DNA from: Prevotellaceae bacterium
GTDB lineage: Bacteria; Bacteroidota; Bacteroidia; Bacteroidales; Bacteroidaceae
Assembly: GCA_031262085.1 (NCBI GenBank)
Contig: JAISIN010000042.1
Coordinates: 1 to 64,000 of the forward strand
Direction: 5' to 3'
Length of the DNA stretch: 64,000 nt
A model generated the notes under the pieces. That model did not search any database. It was not told the origin of the DNA and saw nothing but the letters and a program-made list of their open reading frames with translations. A program made the translations under genes and the position numbers. Shown one piece after another: positions 9,226 to 17,948 of the stretch; within the stretch, counting starts at the first letter, position 1; every line of letters begins with the position of its first letter.

Positions 9226-9999
9226 TTATTTTATTTTTTCCCGAATCTTCTGCAAATAGCTCCTCATCCCTTCGGCATCTTTGTTGCCGATGATTTCCAG
9301 CAATTGCTTCAGCTCTTTCCGGATATTTTCGACTTGTGACGGAGTACGTGGATTGAACAGTATCTCTTGCAGCAAGTAGTCGTCTTCACCCAACAACCCT
9401 TTGGCTATATTCATGTGTTTTTTAAAGGTAGTACCGGGTGCCTCTTGCGGCTTCATGACTGCGGCGAAGACAAAGGTCGATACGAACGGGATGGAGAGCG
9501 AGTAAGCCACCGTGTCGTCGTGTTCGTCGAACGAATATTCGAAGATGTTCAGTCGCAGCGACTGATACAGATCTTTAAAGAAGATTCGTCCCAAGTGGTC
9601 ACCCTCCGTAATGATAATGGCATTCTCATTGCTCAGGTTGCTGAGACTGGCAAAGGTGGGACCAAACATGGGGTGCGACGACACAAAGCGGAACCCGCTT
9701 GCCTGATAGAACTGCTTCAGCCCGGTCTTGACAGAGGCGATGTCACTGATGATGCACTCTTTAGGCAGCAGGGGCAGCACTTGTCTGAAGGCATCCAGCG
9801 TGTACTTCACGGTAACGGCATTGATGACCAAATCGGGAGCAAACGCTTTGATCTCGTCGGTGGAGGTGAAGCGGCGGGTGTTATACACAAAGCGCAGTTG
9901 CTCCGGATGGAGGTCGTATACGGCAGTGTCGTGCTGAAAGCTCAGCAAATCGGTAAAGAAGGACCCCATCTTACCGGCTCCAAGAATAAGAATTTTCAT
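9226..9999 (-). CDS. tyrA: Prephenate dehydrogenase
   Basis: TyrA oxidatively decarboxylates prephenate to 4-hydroxyphenylpyruvate for tyrosine synthesis. The protein opens MKILILGAGKMGSFFTDLL, a Rossmann GxGxxG nucleotide-binding loop, and is about 257 residues. It shows the DIASVK and SSHPMFGP segments typical of the family. An in-frame ATG six bases upstream (10005) would add two residues. A much longer open frame to 10362 is only the antisense-frame continuation through the upstream gene. It is the last gene of the leftward aromatic operon, 11 bases after the DAHP synthase stop. No ACT domain is present. Confidence 0.93.
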   Translation of the reverse strand: MKILILGAGKMGSFFTDLLSFQHDTAVYDLHPEQLRFVYNTRRFTSTDEIKAFAPDLVINAVTVKYTLDAFRQVLPLLPKECIISDIASVKTGLKQFYQASGFRFVSSHPMFGPTFASLSNLSNENAIIITEGDHLGRIFFKDLYQSLRLNIFEYSFDEHDDTVAYSLSIPFVSTFVFAAVMKPQEAPGTTFKKHMNIAKGLLGEDDYLLQEILFNPRTPSQVENIRKELKQLLEIIGNKDAEGMRSYLQKIREKIK

Positions 10000-10010
10000 C
10001 GGCATGCTTG

Positions 10011-11063
10011 TTAATAGATTAACTGTTGACGTACACTCTCTTCGTGTATGGCTTCGAATACCTTCTTGATAAACTCGGCATCCATCCCCAGCTCTACACC
10101 TTGAGCGCCGCGTTTTTTCAGAATCTCGTTGTAACGTCCGGTTTGCAGAACGGTCATATCGTGTTCTTTCTTGAAGAGACCTATCTCGCGCGAGATGCGC
10201 ATCCGTTTGCCCAGCACCTGCATCAGATGATTGTCGCACTCGTCGATTTGCTTGCGCAGTTGGCTCAGCGGCTCGGTGCTCTGCGTCTCTTTGCGAATGA
10301 CAAGCAGATTGAGGATGTAGTCCAGCACATCGGGCGTGATTTGTTGCGAGGCGTCGCTCCACGCACAGTCGGGGTCGACATGCGATTCAACGATCAATCC
10401 GTCGAACCCCAAGTCCATCGCTTGTTGCGAAATAGGGGCAATCAGTTCGCGTTTGCCACCGATATGGCTGGGGTCGCAGATGATGGGCAGATGGGGGATG
10501 CGTCGGCGTAACTCGATAGGGATATGCCATTGCGGCAGGTTGCGGTAGATGTTCTTGTCGGTCGAGCTGAATCCGCGATGAATCGCTGCAATGCGATGCA
10601 AGCCGGCATTATAAATGCGTTCGAGCGCACCGATCCAGAGTTCGAGGTCGGGACTGACAGGGTTCTTCACCAATACGGGAATGTCGACACCTTGCAACGC
10701 GTCGGCAACCTCCTGCATGGCAAAGGGGTTGGCGGTGGTGCGTGCACCTATCCACAAGAGGTCGATACCGGCTTTGAGACATTCGAATACATGCTTGGCA
10801 GTGGCAACCTCGGTAGCTACATACATACCCGTTTCGCGTTTGACGCGTTTGAGCCAGGAAAGCCCTTCTACGCCCACACCTTCAAATCCACCCGGCTTGG
10901 TGCGGGGTTTCCAGATGCCGGCACGAAATATTTTGATGCCGCGGTCTGCCAGTATCGTGGCAGTGTTCATCACTTGTTCTTCTGTCTCGGCACTGCAAGG
11001 ACCTGCAATGACGAGGGGACGCTTCGGTTCTATACCGGGAAGCAGGATTGATTCTATATCCAT
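10011..11063 (-). CDS. aroF: Bifunctional DAHP synthase / chorismate mutase
   Basis: The protein joins the first shikimate-pathway step (condensing PEP and erythrose 4-phosphate) to chorismate mutase, which makes prephenate. Residues 1-260 are the type I-beta DAHP synthase barrel with VIAGPCSAE, KPRT and DPSHIGGKR. Residues 270-350 are an AroQ-type helical chorismate mutase (LRKQIDECDNHLMQVLGKRM). In related enzymes the mutase domain also acts as a prephenate feedback sensor. At 350 residues the length fits the Bacteroidales fusion. It lies between the aminotransferase and tyrA in one operon. Confidence 0.94.
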   Translation of the reverse strand: MDIESILLPGIEPKRPLVIAGPCSAETEEQVMNTATILADRGIKIFRAGIWKPRTKPGGFEGVGVEGLSWLKRVKRETGMYVATEVATAKHVFECLKAGIDLLWIGARTTANPFAMQEVADALQGVDIPVLVKNPVSPDLELWIGALERIYNAGLHRIAAIHRGFSSTDKNIYRNLPQWHIPIELRRRIPHLPIICDPSHIGGKRELIAPISQQAMDLGFDGLIVESHVDPDCAWSDASQQITPDVLDYILNLLVIRKETQSTEPLSQLRKQIDECDNHLMQVLGKRMRISREIGLFKKEHDMTVLQTGRYNEILKKRGAQGVELGMDAEFIKKVFEAIHEESVRQQLIY

Positions 11064-11105
11064 GAGAAATAAAATTTGAGAATTAAAAAGTAAGGAGAGA
11101 TCCCT

Positions 11106-12296
11106 TCAGGAGGGGGTGGCAAGTTGAGTGATTCTTCGTAACGCCTCTGCCAACCTATCCTCTTTACAGCAGAGTGAAAGACGGATGTAGCGTGCTCCAT
11201 TGCTTCCAAAGATAAATCCGGGCACGACGAACACCCGCGCTTCGTACAAGACCCGCTCGGTGAGTTGCTCTACATCGGAATAATGGTCGGGAATGCGTCC
11301 CCAAAGAAACATGCCTGTCTGGCGGTCGTCGTAGGTACAGCCCAGCGCCTGCATGATTTCGCCTGCCCATTGGCGGCGACGGCGGTAATTGGCATTATTG
11401 CCTTCGTACCACGAACGTTCGGCAGCGAGCGCCGTGGCAGCAGCTTGTTGGAGCGGTCCGAACATACCACTGTCAATGTTGCTTTTCACCTTCAGTATCC
11501 AGCTCACAAAGTTGGCGTTCGACGCCAACATGCCGACGCGCCATCCGGGCATATTGTGGCTTTTGCTCAGCGAGTTGAATTCGATGCAGCAATCGCGGGC
11601 GCCGGGTACGGAAAGTAGGCTCAGCGGGCGGTCGTTCAAAATAAAACTATACGGATTGTCGTTGACAATGACGATGCCCCGCCGACGTGCGAAGTCTACC
11701 AACCATTCATACAGCTCGGGGGTGGCGTTGGCGCCGGTGGGCATGTGCGGATAGTTCACCCACATCAGCTTTACCTTACCGGTGTCGAGGCGTTCCAGCT
11801 CGGCACGATCGGGCATCCAGTCGTTGGTCTCCTGCAGATTGTAATACACCACATCAGCGCCCAGCAATCGGCTGAGCGAGGTGTAAGTGGGATAACCGGG
11901 ATTAGGCACCAACACCTGTTCGCCGGGATTGACAAAAGCCAATGTGACATGTAGAATACCCTCTTTCGAACCGATAAGCGGCAGTATCTCACGGTCGGGA
12001 TTCAGTGCTACACCATACCAGCGCCGATACCACTGCGCAAAGGCGGTGCGCAGTGCGGCGATGCCGTTGTAGGGTTGATAGCCGTGCGCTTCGCTGTGTT
12101 GCGTCTGTCGGCAAAGCGTTTGCACGGTATCGTCCGAAGGAGGCATGTCGGGGCTTCCTACACCGAGACTGATCACATCTTTGCCTGCGGCGTTCATCTG
12201 TGCCACCTCTTTCAGCTTGCGCGAGAAGTAGTACTCACTCACATCTGCCAGCCGGATAGCGGGCTGTATGTTACAGGTTTGATTTTCCATCTGCAT
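11106..12296 (-). CDS. PLP-dependent class I/II aminotransferase (aromatic operon)
   Basis: This 396-residue fold-type I aminotransferase has the PLP lysine in SLSKSHNMPGWRVGM, the phosphate-contacting arginine just after it, and NYPHMPTGA and VNDNPYSF in the cofactor pocket. Its place between pheA and DAHP synthase-chorismate mutase suggests it makes phenylalanine or tyrosine from the keto acids, or transaminates prephenate. Sequence alone does not separate these from aspartate or LL-diaminopimelate activity. Its start overlaps the 3' end of pheA by about 20-26 bases, so the two are translationally coupled. An in-frame ATG two codons later is an equally good start. Confidence 0.85.
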   Translation of the reverse strand: MQMENQTCNIQPAIRLADVSEYYFSRKLKEVAQMNAAGKDVISLGVGSPDMPPSDDTVQTLCRQTQHSEAHGYQPYNGIAALRTAFAQWYRRWYGVALNPDREILPLIGSKEGILHVTLAFVNPGEQVLVPNPGYPTYTSLSRLLGADVVYYNLQETNDWMPDRAELERLDTGKVKLMWVNYPHMPTGANATPELYEWLVDFARRRGIVIVNDNPYSFILNDRPLSLLSVPGARDCCIEFNSLSKSHNMPGWRVGMLASNANFVSWILKVKSNIDSGMFGPLQQAAATALAAERSWYEGNNANYRRRRQWAGEIMQALGCTYDDRQTGMFLWGRIPDHYSDVEQLTERVLYEARVFVVPGFIFGSNGARYIRLSLCCKEDRLAEALRRITQLATPS

Positions 12297-13122
12297 ATTC
12301 TCCTAATATTTTGAGTTCCTTGGTAAGCGGGGTGATAGCAGTCACAGACTGCTTGTAGCGCAGCAGGTTGTCGAACACGACATCGACGTAGAATTGATAC
12401 TCCCACTCCCTTCCGATGATGGGCAGCGATTGTATTTTGGTGAGGTTGATTCGATAGAACGACAAGATAGAGAGCACTTGCGACAAGCTACCCTCGGTGT
12501 GTGGCAGGGTGAATACGATGCTGGCTTTATTGATGCGACGGTCGGTTTGTCGGTGCAGTTCGTCTACCTGCCACGGGTCGGCAACGACGAGAAATCGGGT
12601 GAAGTTGTGTTTGTTGGTTTCGATACCCTCTTGGAGCACCTTCATGCCATAGCGTTGGGCAGCTGCGCGCGAACAGATGGCAGCATGTCCCCGCAGTTTT
12701 TTCTGCTTGATGATTTCGGCGCTGAGAGCGGTATCTTCCGTCTCAACGACCTTCCACGAAGGGTGTGCAGCCAGAAAGTCACGACATTGCATCAAGGCGA
12801 TGGGATGCGAATTGACATCGGTAATGTCGCTCCACTCTTCGTCGGGCAGACAGACAAAGCAGTGCGAAATGCGCAGTTTATATTCGCCGATGATCTGCGT
12901 ACCGCTTTGGCGCAGCAAATCGTAGTTGTGCAACAAGCTGCCTGCAATGGTGTTTTCGATGGCGAGCATGCCGATGGTACGGTTGTCTTTATCCACAGCA
13001 GAAAAGACCTCTTCGAAGGTGTTGCAGCACAGGAGTGTGATCGCCTCCTCTGTACCGAAATAGTTATGGGCGGCAATGTCGTGATACGACCCTAAGGTGC
13101 CTTGAATGGCTACTGTTTTCAT
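12271..13122 (-). CDS. pheA: Prephenate dehydratase with ACT domain
   Basis: PheA converts prephenate to phenylpyruvate, the committed step to phenylalanine. The 283-residue protein opens MKTVAIQGTLGSYHD, carries the catalytic TRF motif (NFTRFLVVAD), and ends with an ACT domain (GSLSQVLSILSFYRINLTKIQ), so feedback control by phenylalanine is expected. The ATG at 13122 is preferred over an upstream frame start at 13149, which would lie just after the attenuator stem. It is the first gene of pheA-aminotransferase-aroF-tyrA. Transcription must pass the terminator at 13155-13190, and the Phe-rich leader peptide upstream implies attenuation control. Confidence 0.94.
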   Translation of the reverse strand: MKTVAIQGTLGSYHDIAAHNYFGTEEAITLLCCNTFEEVFSAVDKDNRTIGMLAIENTIAGSLLHNYDLLRQSGTQIIGEYKLRISHCFVCLPDEEWSDITDVNSHPIALMQCRDFLAAHPSWKVVETEDTALSAEIIKQKKLRGHAAICSRAAAQRYGMKVLQEGIETNKHNFTRFLVVADPWQVDELHRQTDRRINKASIVFTLPHTEGSLSQVLSILSFYRINLTKIQSLPIIGREWEYQFYVDVVFDNLLRYKQSVTAITPLTKELKILGEYADGKSNL

Positions 13123-13154
13123 CTCTTTCTTAAATTGCTTAAGGAGCAAGAACG

Positions 13155-13190
13155 AAAAAATCCCGTTCCATACGTTGATGGAGCGGGATT
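13155..13190 (-). terminator. Attenuator terminator in the pheA leader
   Basis: On the minus strand a 13-bp stem (arms 13178-13190 and 13159-13171, one G-U pair) with a 6-base loop is followed by six T residues at 13155-13160. It sits 32 bases upstream of the pheA start and 46 bases after the leader-peptide stop. The promoter-proximal arm contains TCCCGCTC (13181-13188). That segment can pair instead with GAGCGGGA (13256-13263) inside the leader-peptide gene, an 8-bp perfect antiterminator. Confidence 0.9.
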
Positions 13191-13236
13191 CTTCCTTATT
13201 GCTGGTTTCCTTTGATTCTGTTCTTAAGCACCACTG

Positions 13237-13323
13237 TCACTTGATACATACAAACTCCCGCTCTACTTGATGGCTAAAGTAAAAGTAAAAGAAGAATTGA
13301 TATGCAAAAGTAAACAAGTTCAT
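13237..13323 (-). CDS. Phenylalanine-rich leader peptide of the pheA operon
   Basis: A 28-codon open frame (ATG at 13323, TGA at 13237-13239) encodes a peptide with eight Phe and three Tyr; codons 4-16 read FTFAYQFFFYFYF. It lies between a TAnnTTTG promoter element and a terminator that precedes pheA. Low charged tRNA-Phe would stall a ribosome in codons 10-16. That leaves codons 21-23, which hold the antiterminator strand GAGCGGGA, free to pair with the terminator arm. This matches classic phe and trp attenuators of Proteobacteria. The Shine-Dalgarno is weak (AGAAAG), as is usual in Bacteroidales. Confidence 0.85.
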   Translation of the reverse strand: MNLFTFAYQFFFYFYFSHQVEREFVCIK

Positions 13324-13356
13324 GCTTTCTGTTTCTATTTGTTTTTAATTTGGGCG

Positions 13357-13364
13357 CAAATGTA
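13357..13364 (-). promoter_or_regulatory. Probable pheA operon promoter, -7 element
   Basis: TACATTTG on the minus strand matches the Bacteroidales -7 consensus and lies 33 bases upstream of the leader-peptide ATG. The -33 element is poor (CTTG, spacer 18). A second TACTTTTG occurs inside the leader gene, but it would start the transcript after the leader ATG. Confidence 0.55.
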
Positions 13365-13403
13365 ATGCTTTTATTTTATACGCAAGCATTCTGCTGACTT
13401 TTT

Positions 13404-13425
13404 TCAAGGGAACCGCATCAAATTT
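13404..13425. repeat. Half copy of the efp-terminator palindrome
   Basis: AACCGCATCAAATTT at 13411-13425 is identical to 128-142 within the left arm and centre of the efp palindrome, and GGG precedes it in both. The second arm is missing here, replaced by an unrelated A/T-rich stretch. It lies 56 bases past the stop of the phosphofructokinase gene. It may be a decayed terminator or a dispersed element. Confidence 0.5.
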
Positions 13426-13480
13426 AATCGTGATTTTATAAAATTATCCCCCTTTCATCTCATGCAGATCTCCCTTTGAG

Positions 13481-15136
13481 TTATTTTGCCTGTTCCAATT
13501 GCAGCGTCTTTGTCGGCTGGTCGCACACCTGCGTCGGACCGAAATATTGAATAGGACCGGGATATACATAGTCGGTTTTTCGCGCCCACTCGTCGCGTTG
13601 CGCAACGAAGGTTTTGAACGGCGCTCCATTCAGGTCGACCAATGCTTTCTGAATCACCGGCTTCATCTTACCCTGACGACGTTCCATGTTCATCATCATC
13701 GTGATAGGCACTCCCCCTGCTATCCATTCGGAAGCCGGAGCGGTGGTGTTACGCACCGACGACATGTAACCGGTCTTGCCACCGGCAATCAGGAAGGCAG
13801 CCGTATAGCCCAGCGAATAGCAATAGTCGGCATCATAGTTCGACGGTGCGGCACAACGTCCTTCGTAACCGAAGAAGTGATGCTGCGTGGCAAACTTACC
13901 CGTAAACTTGCCTTCTTTCTTCCACTCAGTCAGTTTGCGACTTACCATCTCTGCCAGCAACTGCTCGGTCTCGATGAGCGATACCTGCACATTGCCGTGC
14001 GGGTCGCGGTCGAGCGTAAGCTGACGTGCCACCTCTTCGGGCAAGCTGGCATAGAGCTTCGCATTCTCTTCCGACAGCTTCTTGGTGATATAGTCGCGTT
14101 GATACGACTTCTTGATATGTGAGAACTCTTCACCGTTTTTAGCCAAGAGGTCGTTCAGCTCGGCGATCAATCGCTTCATAGCAGGAATAAACTCAATCAA
14201 CCCTTCGGGGATGAGCACCGTTCCGAAGTTATTACCATCGACGGCACGCGCAGCCACCGCCTGTGCAATGTAAGTCACCACGTCGTCGAGCGACATATCT
14301 TTCGCTTCAATCTCTTCGGAAACCAAGCAGATGTTGGGCTGTACCTGCAAAGCACACTCCAACGCGATGTGCGACGCCGAACGCCCCATCAGCTTGATGA
14401 AGTGCCAATACTTACGTGCCGAGTTACAGTCGCGCTGAATATTGCCTATCACCTCCGAGTAGAGTTTGCAAGCCGTATCGAAGCCGAAAGAGGTCTCGAT
14501 CATCTCGTTCTTCAGGTCGCCGTCGATCGTCTTGGGACAACCGATCACCTGTATGCCGTAATTCTTGGCAGCGTAATACTCTGCCAGCACGCAGGCATTG
14601 GTGTTCGAATCGTCGCCACCAATAATCACCAGCGCCTTGATGCCCAGTTCTTTCAGAATTTCGTAACCCTTTTCGAACTGTTCTACCGTCTCGAGTTTGG
14701 TACGTCCCGAACCAATCATGTCGAATCCGCCGGTATTGCGATACTCATCGATGATGTCCGAAGTCAGTTCCATGTACTTGTGGTCTATCAATCCGCCCGG
14801 TCCCAAGATAAAGCCGTACAGACGACAATCGCTGTTCAGCCTTTTGATGCCGTCGAAGATACCCGAAATCACATTGTGACCGCCGGGGGCCTGACCGCCC
14901 GAAAGGATAACCCCTACATTGAATGCCGGATAGGCAGTTACCTCATCGGTAGCCTCAAACCGTACCAACGGCATTCCATACGTGTTAGGAAAAAGTTTTT
15001 GAATCTCTTCCTGATCAGCCACCGACTGTGTTGTCGCGCCAAGTGTTGTTTTAACGCCATTCAGCAACGCTGAAGGCAACTTGGGCTGATAGGCAGCCCG
15101 TGCAATTTGTAAAGCACTTTTTGTCATACTACTCAT
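13481..15136 (-). CDS. pfp: Diphosphate-fructose-6-phosphate 1-phosphotransferase (PPi-PFK, long form)
   Basis: The enzyme phosphorylates fructose 6-phosphate reversibly with pyrophosphate in glycolysis. At 551 residues it belongs to the long PPi-dependent clade. GGDDSNTNA (about 172-180) has the second aspartate that excludes ATP, and PKTIDGDL (about 199-206) is the PPi-type catalytic motif. GFDTA and [10 protein letters not shown] are also present. The start [10 protein letters not shown] could move three codons to the second Met. The gene reads leftward, 117 bases upstream of the aromatic operon promoter. Confidence 0.95.
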   Translation of the reverse strand: MSSMTKSALQIARAAYQPKLPSALLNGVKTTLGATTQSVADQEEIQKLFPNTYGMPLVRFEATDEVTAYPAFNVGVILSGGQAPGGHNVISGIFDGIKRLNSDCRLYGFILGPGGLIDHKYMELTSDIIDEYRNTGGFDMIGSGRTKLETVEQFEKGYEILKELGIKALVIIGGDDSNTNACVLAEYYAAKNYGIQVIGCPKTIDGDLKNEMIETSFGFDTACKLYSEVIGNIQRDCNSARKYWHFIKLMGRSASHIALECALQVQPNICLVSEEIEAKDMSLDDVVTYIAQAVAARAVDGNNFGTVLIPEGLIEFIPAMKRLIAELNDLLAKNGEEFSHIKKSYQRDYITKKLSEENAKLYASLPEEVARQLTLDRDPHGNVQVSLIETEQLLAEMVSRKLTEWKKEGKFTGKFATQHHFFGYEGRCAAPSNYDADYCYSLGYTAAFLIAGGKTGYMSSVRNTTAPASEWIAGGVPITMMMNMERRQGKMKPVIQKALVDLNGAPFKTFVAQRDEWARKTDYVYPGPIQYFGPTQVCDQPTKTLQLEQAK

Positions 15137-15256
15137 TGTTATAGATGTTAGTTATATTATGCATGTAAAAAAACGACGCAAATTTCGCTTTTTTTTTTGA
15201 GAACTACTTATCTTTACCGTGAATAAATCTACTTAATCAACTCAAACGTAAAGATT

Positions 15257-15541
15257 ATGGCAAACAGACGAAGCTTAAAAAAGCAGGTAAAACAACAGAC
15301 GCGCTACCTCTTGCACGCCTGCACCGTAGTGTATATCACCACCCCGAACATCGACAAAGAAGTTGCCGAGGACATACTCGAACAGATTATCCGCTACCAA
15401 AGCGAGTTCATCACCCGAATCAACCACACCGAACCGGGCAATGTAAAGCTCTATTACAAAAAACTCCATGACGAATTCAGCACGCAAGGCGCTGCTATCT
15501 GGACCGAGATTCACCAAATGGCCCTAGAGACAGAAGCATGA
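15257..15541 (+). CDS. Small uncharacterised helical protein
   Basis: This 94-residue protein opens with a very basic segment (MANRRSLKKQVKQQTRYLLH) and is predicted mostly helical. No signal peptide, membrane segment or known motif is visible. Its stop overlaps the acyltransferase start by four bases (ATGA), so the two are translationally coupled. It therefore belongs to the operon leading to the acyltransferase and the S41 peptidase. I do not recognise a characterised homologue. Confidence 0.75.
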   Translation: MANRRSLKKQVKQQTRYLLHACTVVYITTPNIDKEVAEDILEQIIRYQSEFITRINHTEPGNVKLYYKKLHDEFSTQGAAIWTEIHQMALETEA

Positions 15542-16083
15542 AACAAGCATTCTACCGCTTCCTCTATTACAAGGTGTTGGGCTGGAAGACTGACGTCACC
15601 CTACCCAACATACCCAAATGTGTGATTTGCGTAGCGCCACACACCTCCAACTGGGACCTGTTCTACGGCAAAGTGTTCTACAATGCCATCGGACGACGAA
15701 CCTGCTTCATGATAAAGAAAGAGTGGTTTTTCTTCCCCATGGGGTATCTATTCCGCGCCATCGGAGGAATACCCGTCAACAGAGACCGGAAAACATCTAT
15801 GGTAGAGCAGATGGCAACCATCTTCGGACAACGCAGGCAGTTTCATCTCGCCATCACACCCGAAGCCACCCGGAAAGCCAACTCCGACTGGAAAAAAGGC
15901 TTCTACTACATCGCGCTGCAAGCCCAAGTACCCATCTATCTATATGCCATAGACTATGCCACTAAAACCATTACAGCCACCCGATCCATATGGCCCACCG
16001 GCAATGCCGAACAAGACATGGCTCAAATCAAACAATACTATCAAAAATTTCACGGCAAATATCCTGATAACTTTGCCGTCTAA
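15538..16083 (+). CDS. 1-acyl-sn-glycerol-3-phosphate acyltransferase-like protein
   Basis: The 181-residue protein has the PlsC-family HxxxxD catalytic box as HTSNWD (about residue 38) and the substrate motif PEATR in place of the usual PEGTR. Such proteins transfer acyl chains to lysophospholipids, or to ornithine- or glycine-type lipids, at the inner membrane. It is short and lacks an obvious membrane anchor. It overlaps the upstream small gene by ATGA, and 12 bases separate it from the S41 peptidase. The acyl acceptor cannot be told from sequence. Confidence 0.83.
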   Translation: MKQAFYRFLYYKVLGWKTDVTLPNIPKCVICVAPHTSNWDLFYGKVFYNAIGRRTCFMIKKEWFFFPMGYLFRAIGGIPVNRDRKTSMVEQMATIFGQRRQFHLAITPEATRKANSDWKKGFYYIALQAQVPIYLYAIDYATKTITATRSIWPTGNAEQDMAQIKQYYQKFHGKYPDNFAV

Positions 16084-16095
16084 CACCACAAAGTC

Positions 16096-17700
16096 ATGAA
16101 GAGATTCGTCGCACTATATATAATAGGTATATACGCCATCTGCCCGCTGCAAGCTCAACGTACCTCGTCCAACTCACAGACACGCAAGCTCCAAATAGCC
16201 GAGTTTGCTATCAACAACCTCTACGTAGACCCCGTAGACGAGAATAAACTCGTAGAAGAAGCCATACGGGGCATGCTCGAACAACTCGACCCCCACTCTA
16301 CTTACAGCACACCCGAAGAGGTCAAAAAGATGAACGAACCCCTGCAAGGCAACTTCGAAGGCATCGGTGTGCAGTTTCAGATGATAGAAGACACACTGAT
16401 GGTGATACAACCCGTCAGCAACGGACCGTCGGAAAAAGCCGGAATCGTAGCAGGCGACCGCATCACAGCCGTCAACGACACCACTATCGCCGGAGTAAAA
16501 ATGTCGACCGAGAAAATCATGAGCCGACTCAGAGGACCCAAAGGCACCCAAGTGAAACTCACCGTGGTGAGACGAGGCACCAACAAACCCTTACAATTCA
16601 ACGTTAAACGCGACAAAATACCCATCAAAAGCCTTGATGCCGAGTATCTCATACAACCCCATACCGGATATATACGCGTCAGCCGATTCGGAGCCTCCAC
16701 TGCCGACGAATTTCTCGCCGCACTCAAAAAACTGCAAAAACAAGGCATGACGCAACTCATCCTCGACCTGCAAGGCAACGGAGGAGGATACCTCAACACC
16801 GCCATCGATCTGGCAAACCAATTCCTCGAACAAAACCAACTCGTAGTCTACACCGAAGGACGACGCGCCAACCGGCAAGATTTCAAAGCGCAGGGAAACG
16901 GGCAGTTCAGAAACGGACGCCTCGTAGTTCTCGTAGACGAATACTCGGCATCTGCCAGCGAAATCGTGACCGGAGCTATACAAGATTGGGACAGAGGAGT
17001 AGTCGTAGGAAGACGCACCTTTGGCAAAGGACTTGTGCAACGCCCCATAGACCTGCCCGACGGGTCGATGATCAGACTCACCGTAGCACGATACTACACA
17101 CCTGCCGGAAGGTGCATACAAAAGCCATACACCTCGGACGACGAGGAAAAAAGCCACCAACTCTATGAAGCCGACCTGCTCAACCGGTTCAAACACGGCG
17201 AAATGATGCACGCCGACAGCATTCACTTCCCCGACTCACTGAAGTGCTATACCAAAAGACTCAAGCGAACCATCTATGCAGGAGGGGGCATCATGCCCGA
17301 CCGGTTCGTACCTATCGACACCACCCGATATACCGGATATTACCGAAAGCTATCCAGCCGCGGAATCATTACACGAACCACCATGAAGTACATCGAACAA
17401 CACCGGCAAGCACTCAAAGCACGCTATCAAACGTTTACTCGATTCAAAACCGACTTCCACATAGACAACGAAATATTAACCTCCTTACGACAAGCTGCCG
17501 ACACAGACAAAATTCCATTCGACAAAGAGCAATACCAAAAAGCGCTGCCCCTACTCAAAACGCTGCTAAAAGCGCTTATCGCACGCGACCTGTGGGATAT
17601 GAACGAGTATTTCCAAATCATAAACTCTATAGACGACTCCGTACAGGAAGCGCTGGAAATACTCAATACCCAAACATATAGTCAGATTCTGAAGGAGTGA
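16096..17700 (+). CDS. S41 family carboxy-terminal processing peptidase
   Basis: CtpA-type proteases are periplasmic serine/lysine peptidases that trim or degrade envelope proteins. The 534-residue product has a signal peptide (about residues 1-21), a PDZ domain (GIGVQFQMIEDTLMV to KLTVVRRG) and the S41 core. The catalytic serine is in DEYSASASEIVTGAIQD and the lysine in GRRTFGKGLVQ. An alpha-helical C-terminal region of about 120 residues follows. A paralogue is at 29167-30807. It is the last gene of a three-gene operon. Confidence 0.92.
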   Translation: MKRFVALYIIGIYAICPLQAQRTSSNSQTRKLQIAEFAINNLYVDPVDENKLVEEAIRGMLEQLDPHSTYSTPEEVKKMNEPLQGNFEGIGVQFQMIEDTLMVIQPVSNGPSEKAGIVAGDRITAVNDTTIAGVKMSTEKIMSRLRGPKGTQVKLTVVRRGTNKPLQFNVKRDKIPIKSLDAEYLIQPHTGYIRVSRFGASTADEFLAALKKLQKQGMTQLILDLQGNGGGYLNTAIDLANQFLEQNQLVVYTEGRRANRQDFKAQGNGQFRNGRLVVLVDEYSASASEIVTGAIQDWDRGVVVGRRTFGKGLVQRPIDLPDGSMIRLTVARYYTPAGRCIQKPYTSDDEEKSHQLYEADLLNRFKHGEMMHADSIHFPDSLKCYTKRLKRTIYAGGGIMPDRFVPIDTTRYTGYYRKLSSRGIITRTTMKYIEQHRQALKARYQTFTRFKTDFHIDNEILTSLRQAADTDKIPFDKEQYQKALPLLKTLLKALIARDLWDMNEYFQIINSIDDSVQEALEILNTQTYSQILKE

Positions 17701-17948
17701 ACCGCTGCCAGGCAATAACTGCTTACAAAAAGAGCAACCCTCTAACTTGTTTATTCTATCTAATGATTTCAGACCGCTAAACTTACGTGAACTAAAAGAG
17801 CAATAAAATCCAAACGGATATACAACTATATGTAATATTCAAGCACTTCGATTTAGGAATATTTCACTAAATAGAGGGTGAATAGCAAGGAATTACAATT
17901 ATTTGTTTTATATTTGTCCCAACCAGCTTAACTTAATATATATATTTA

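Noticed and set aside
10006..10362. In-frame extension of tyrA by about 119 residues
   Set aside because: It overlaps the 3' part of the DAHP synthase-chorismate mutase gene in another frame, has an Arg/Gln-rich unlikely composition, and the Rossmann start MKILILGAGKMG fits 9999.
13303..13310. TACTTTTG as the pheA operon promoter
   Set aside because: It lies inside the leader-peptide gene; a transcript from it would lack the leader ATG and make the Phe run pointless.
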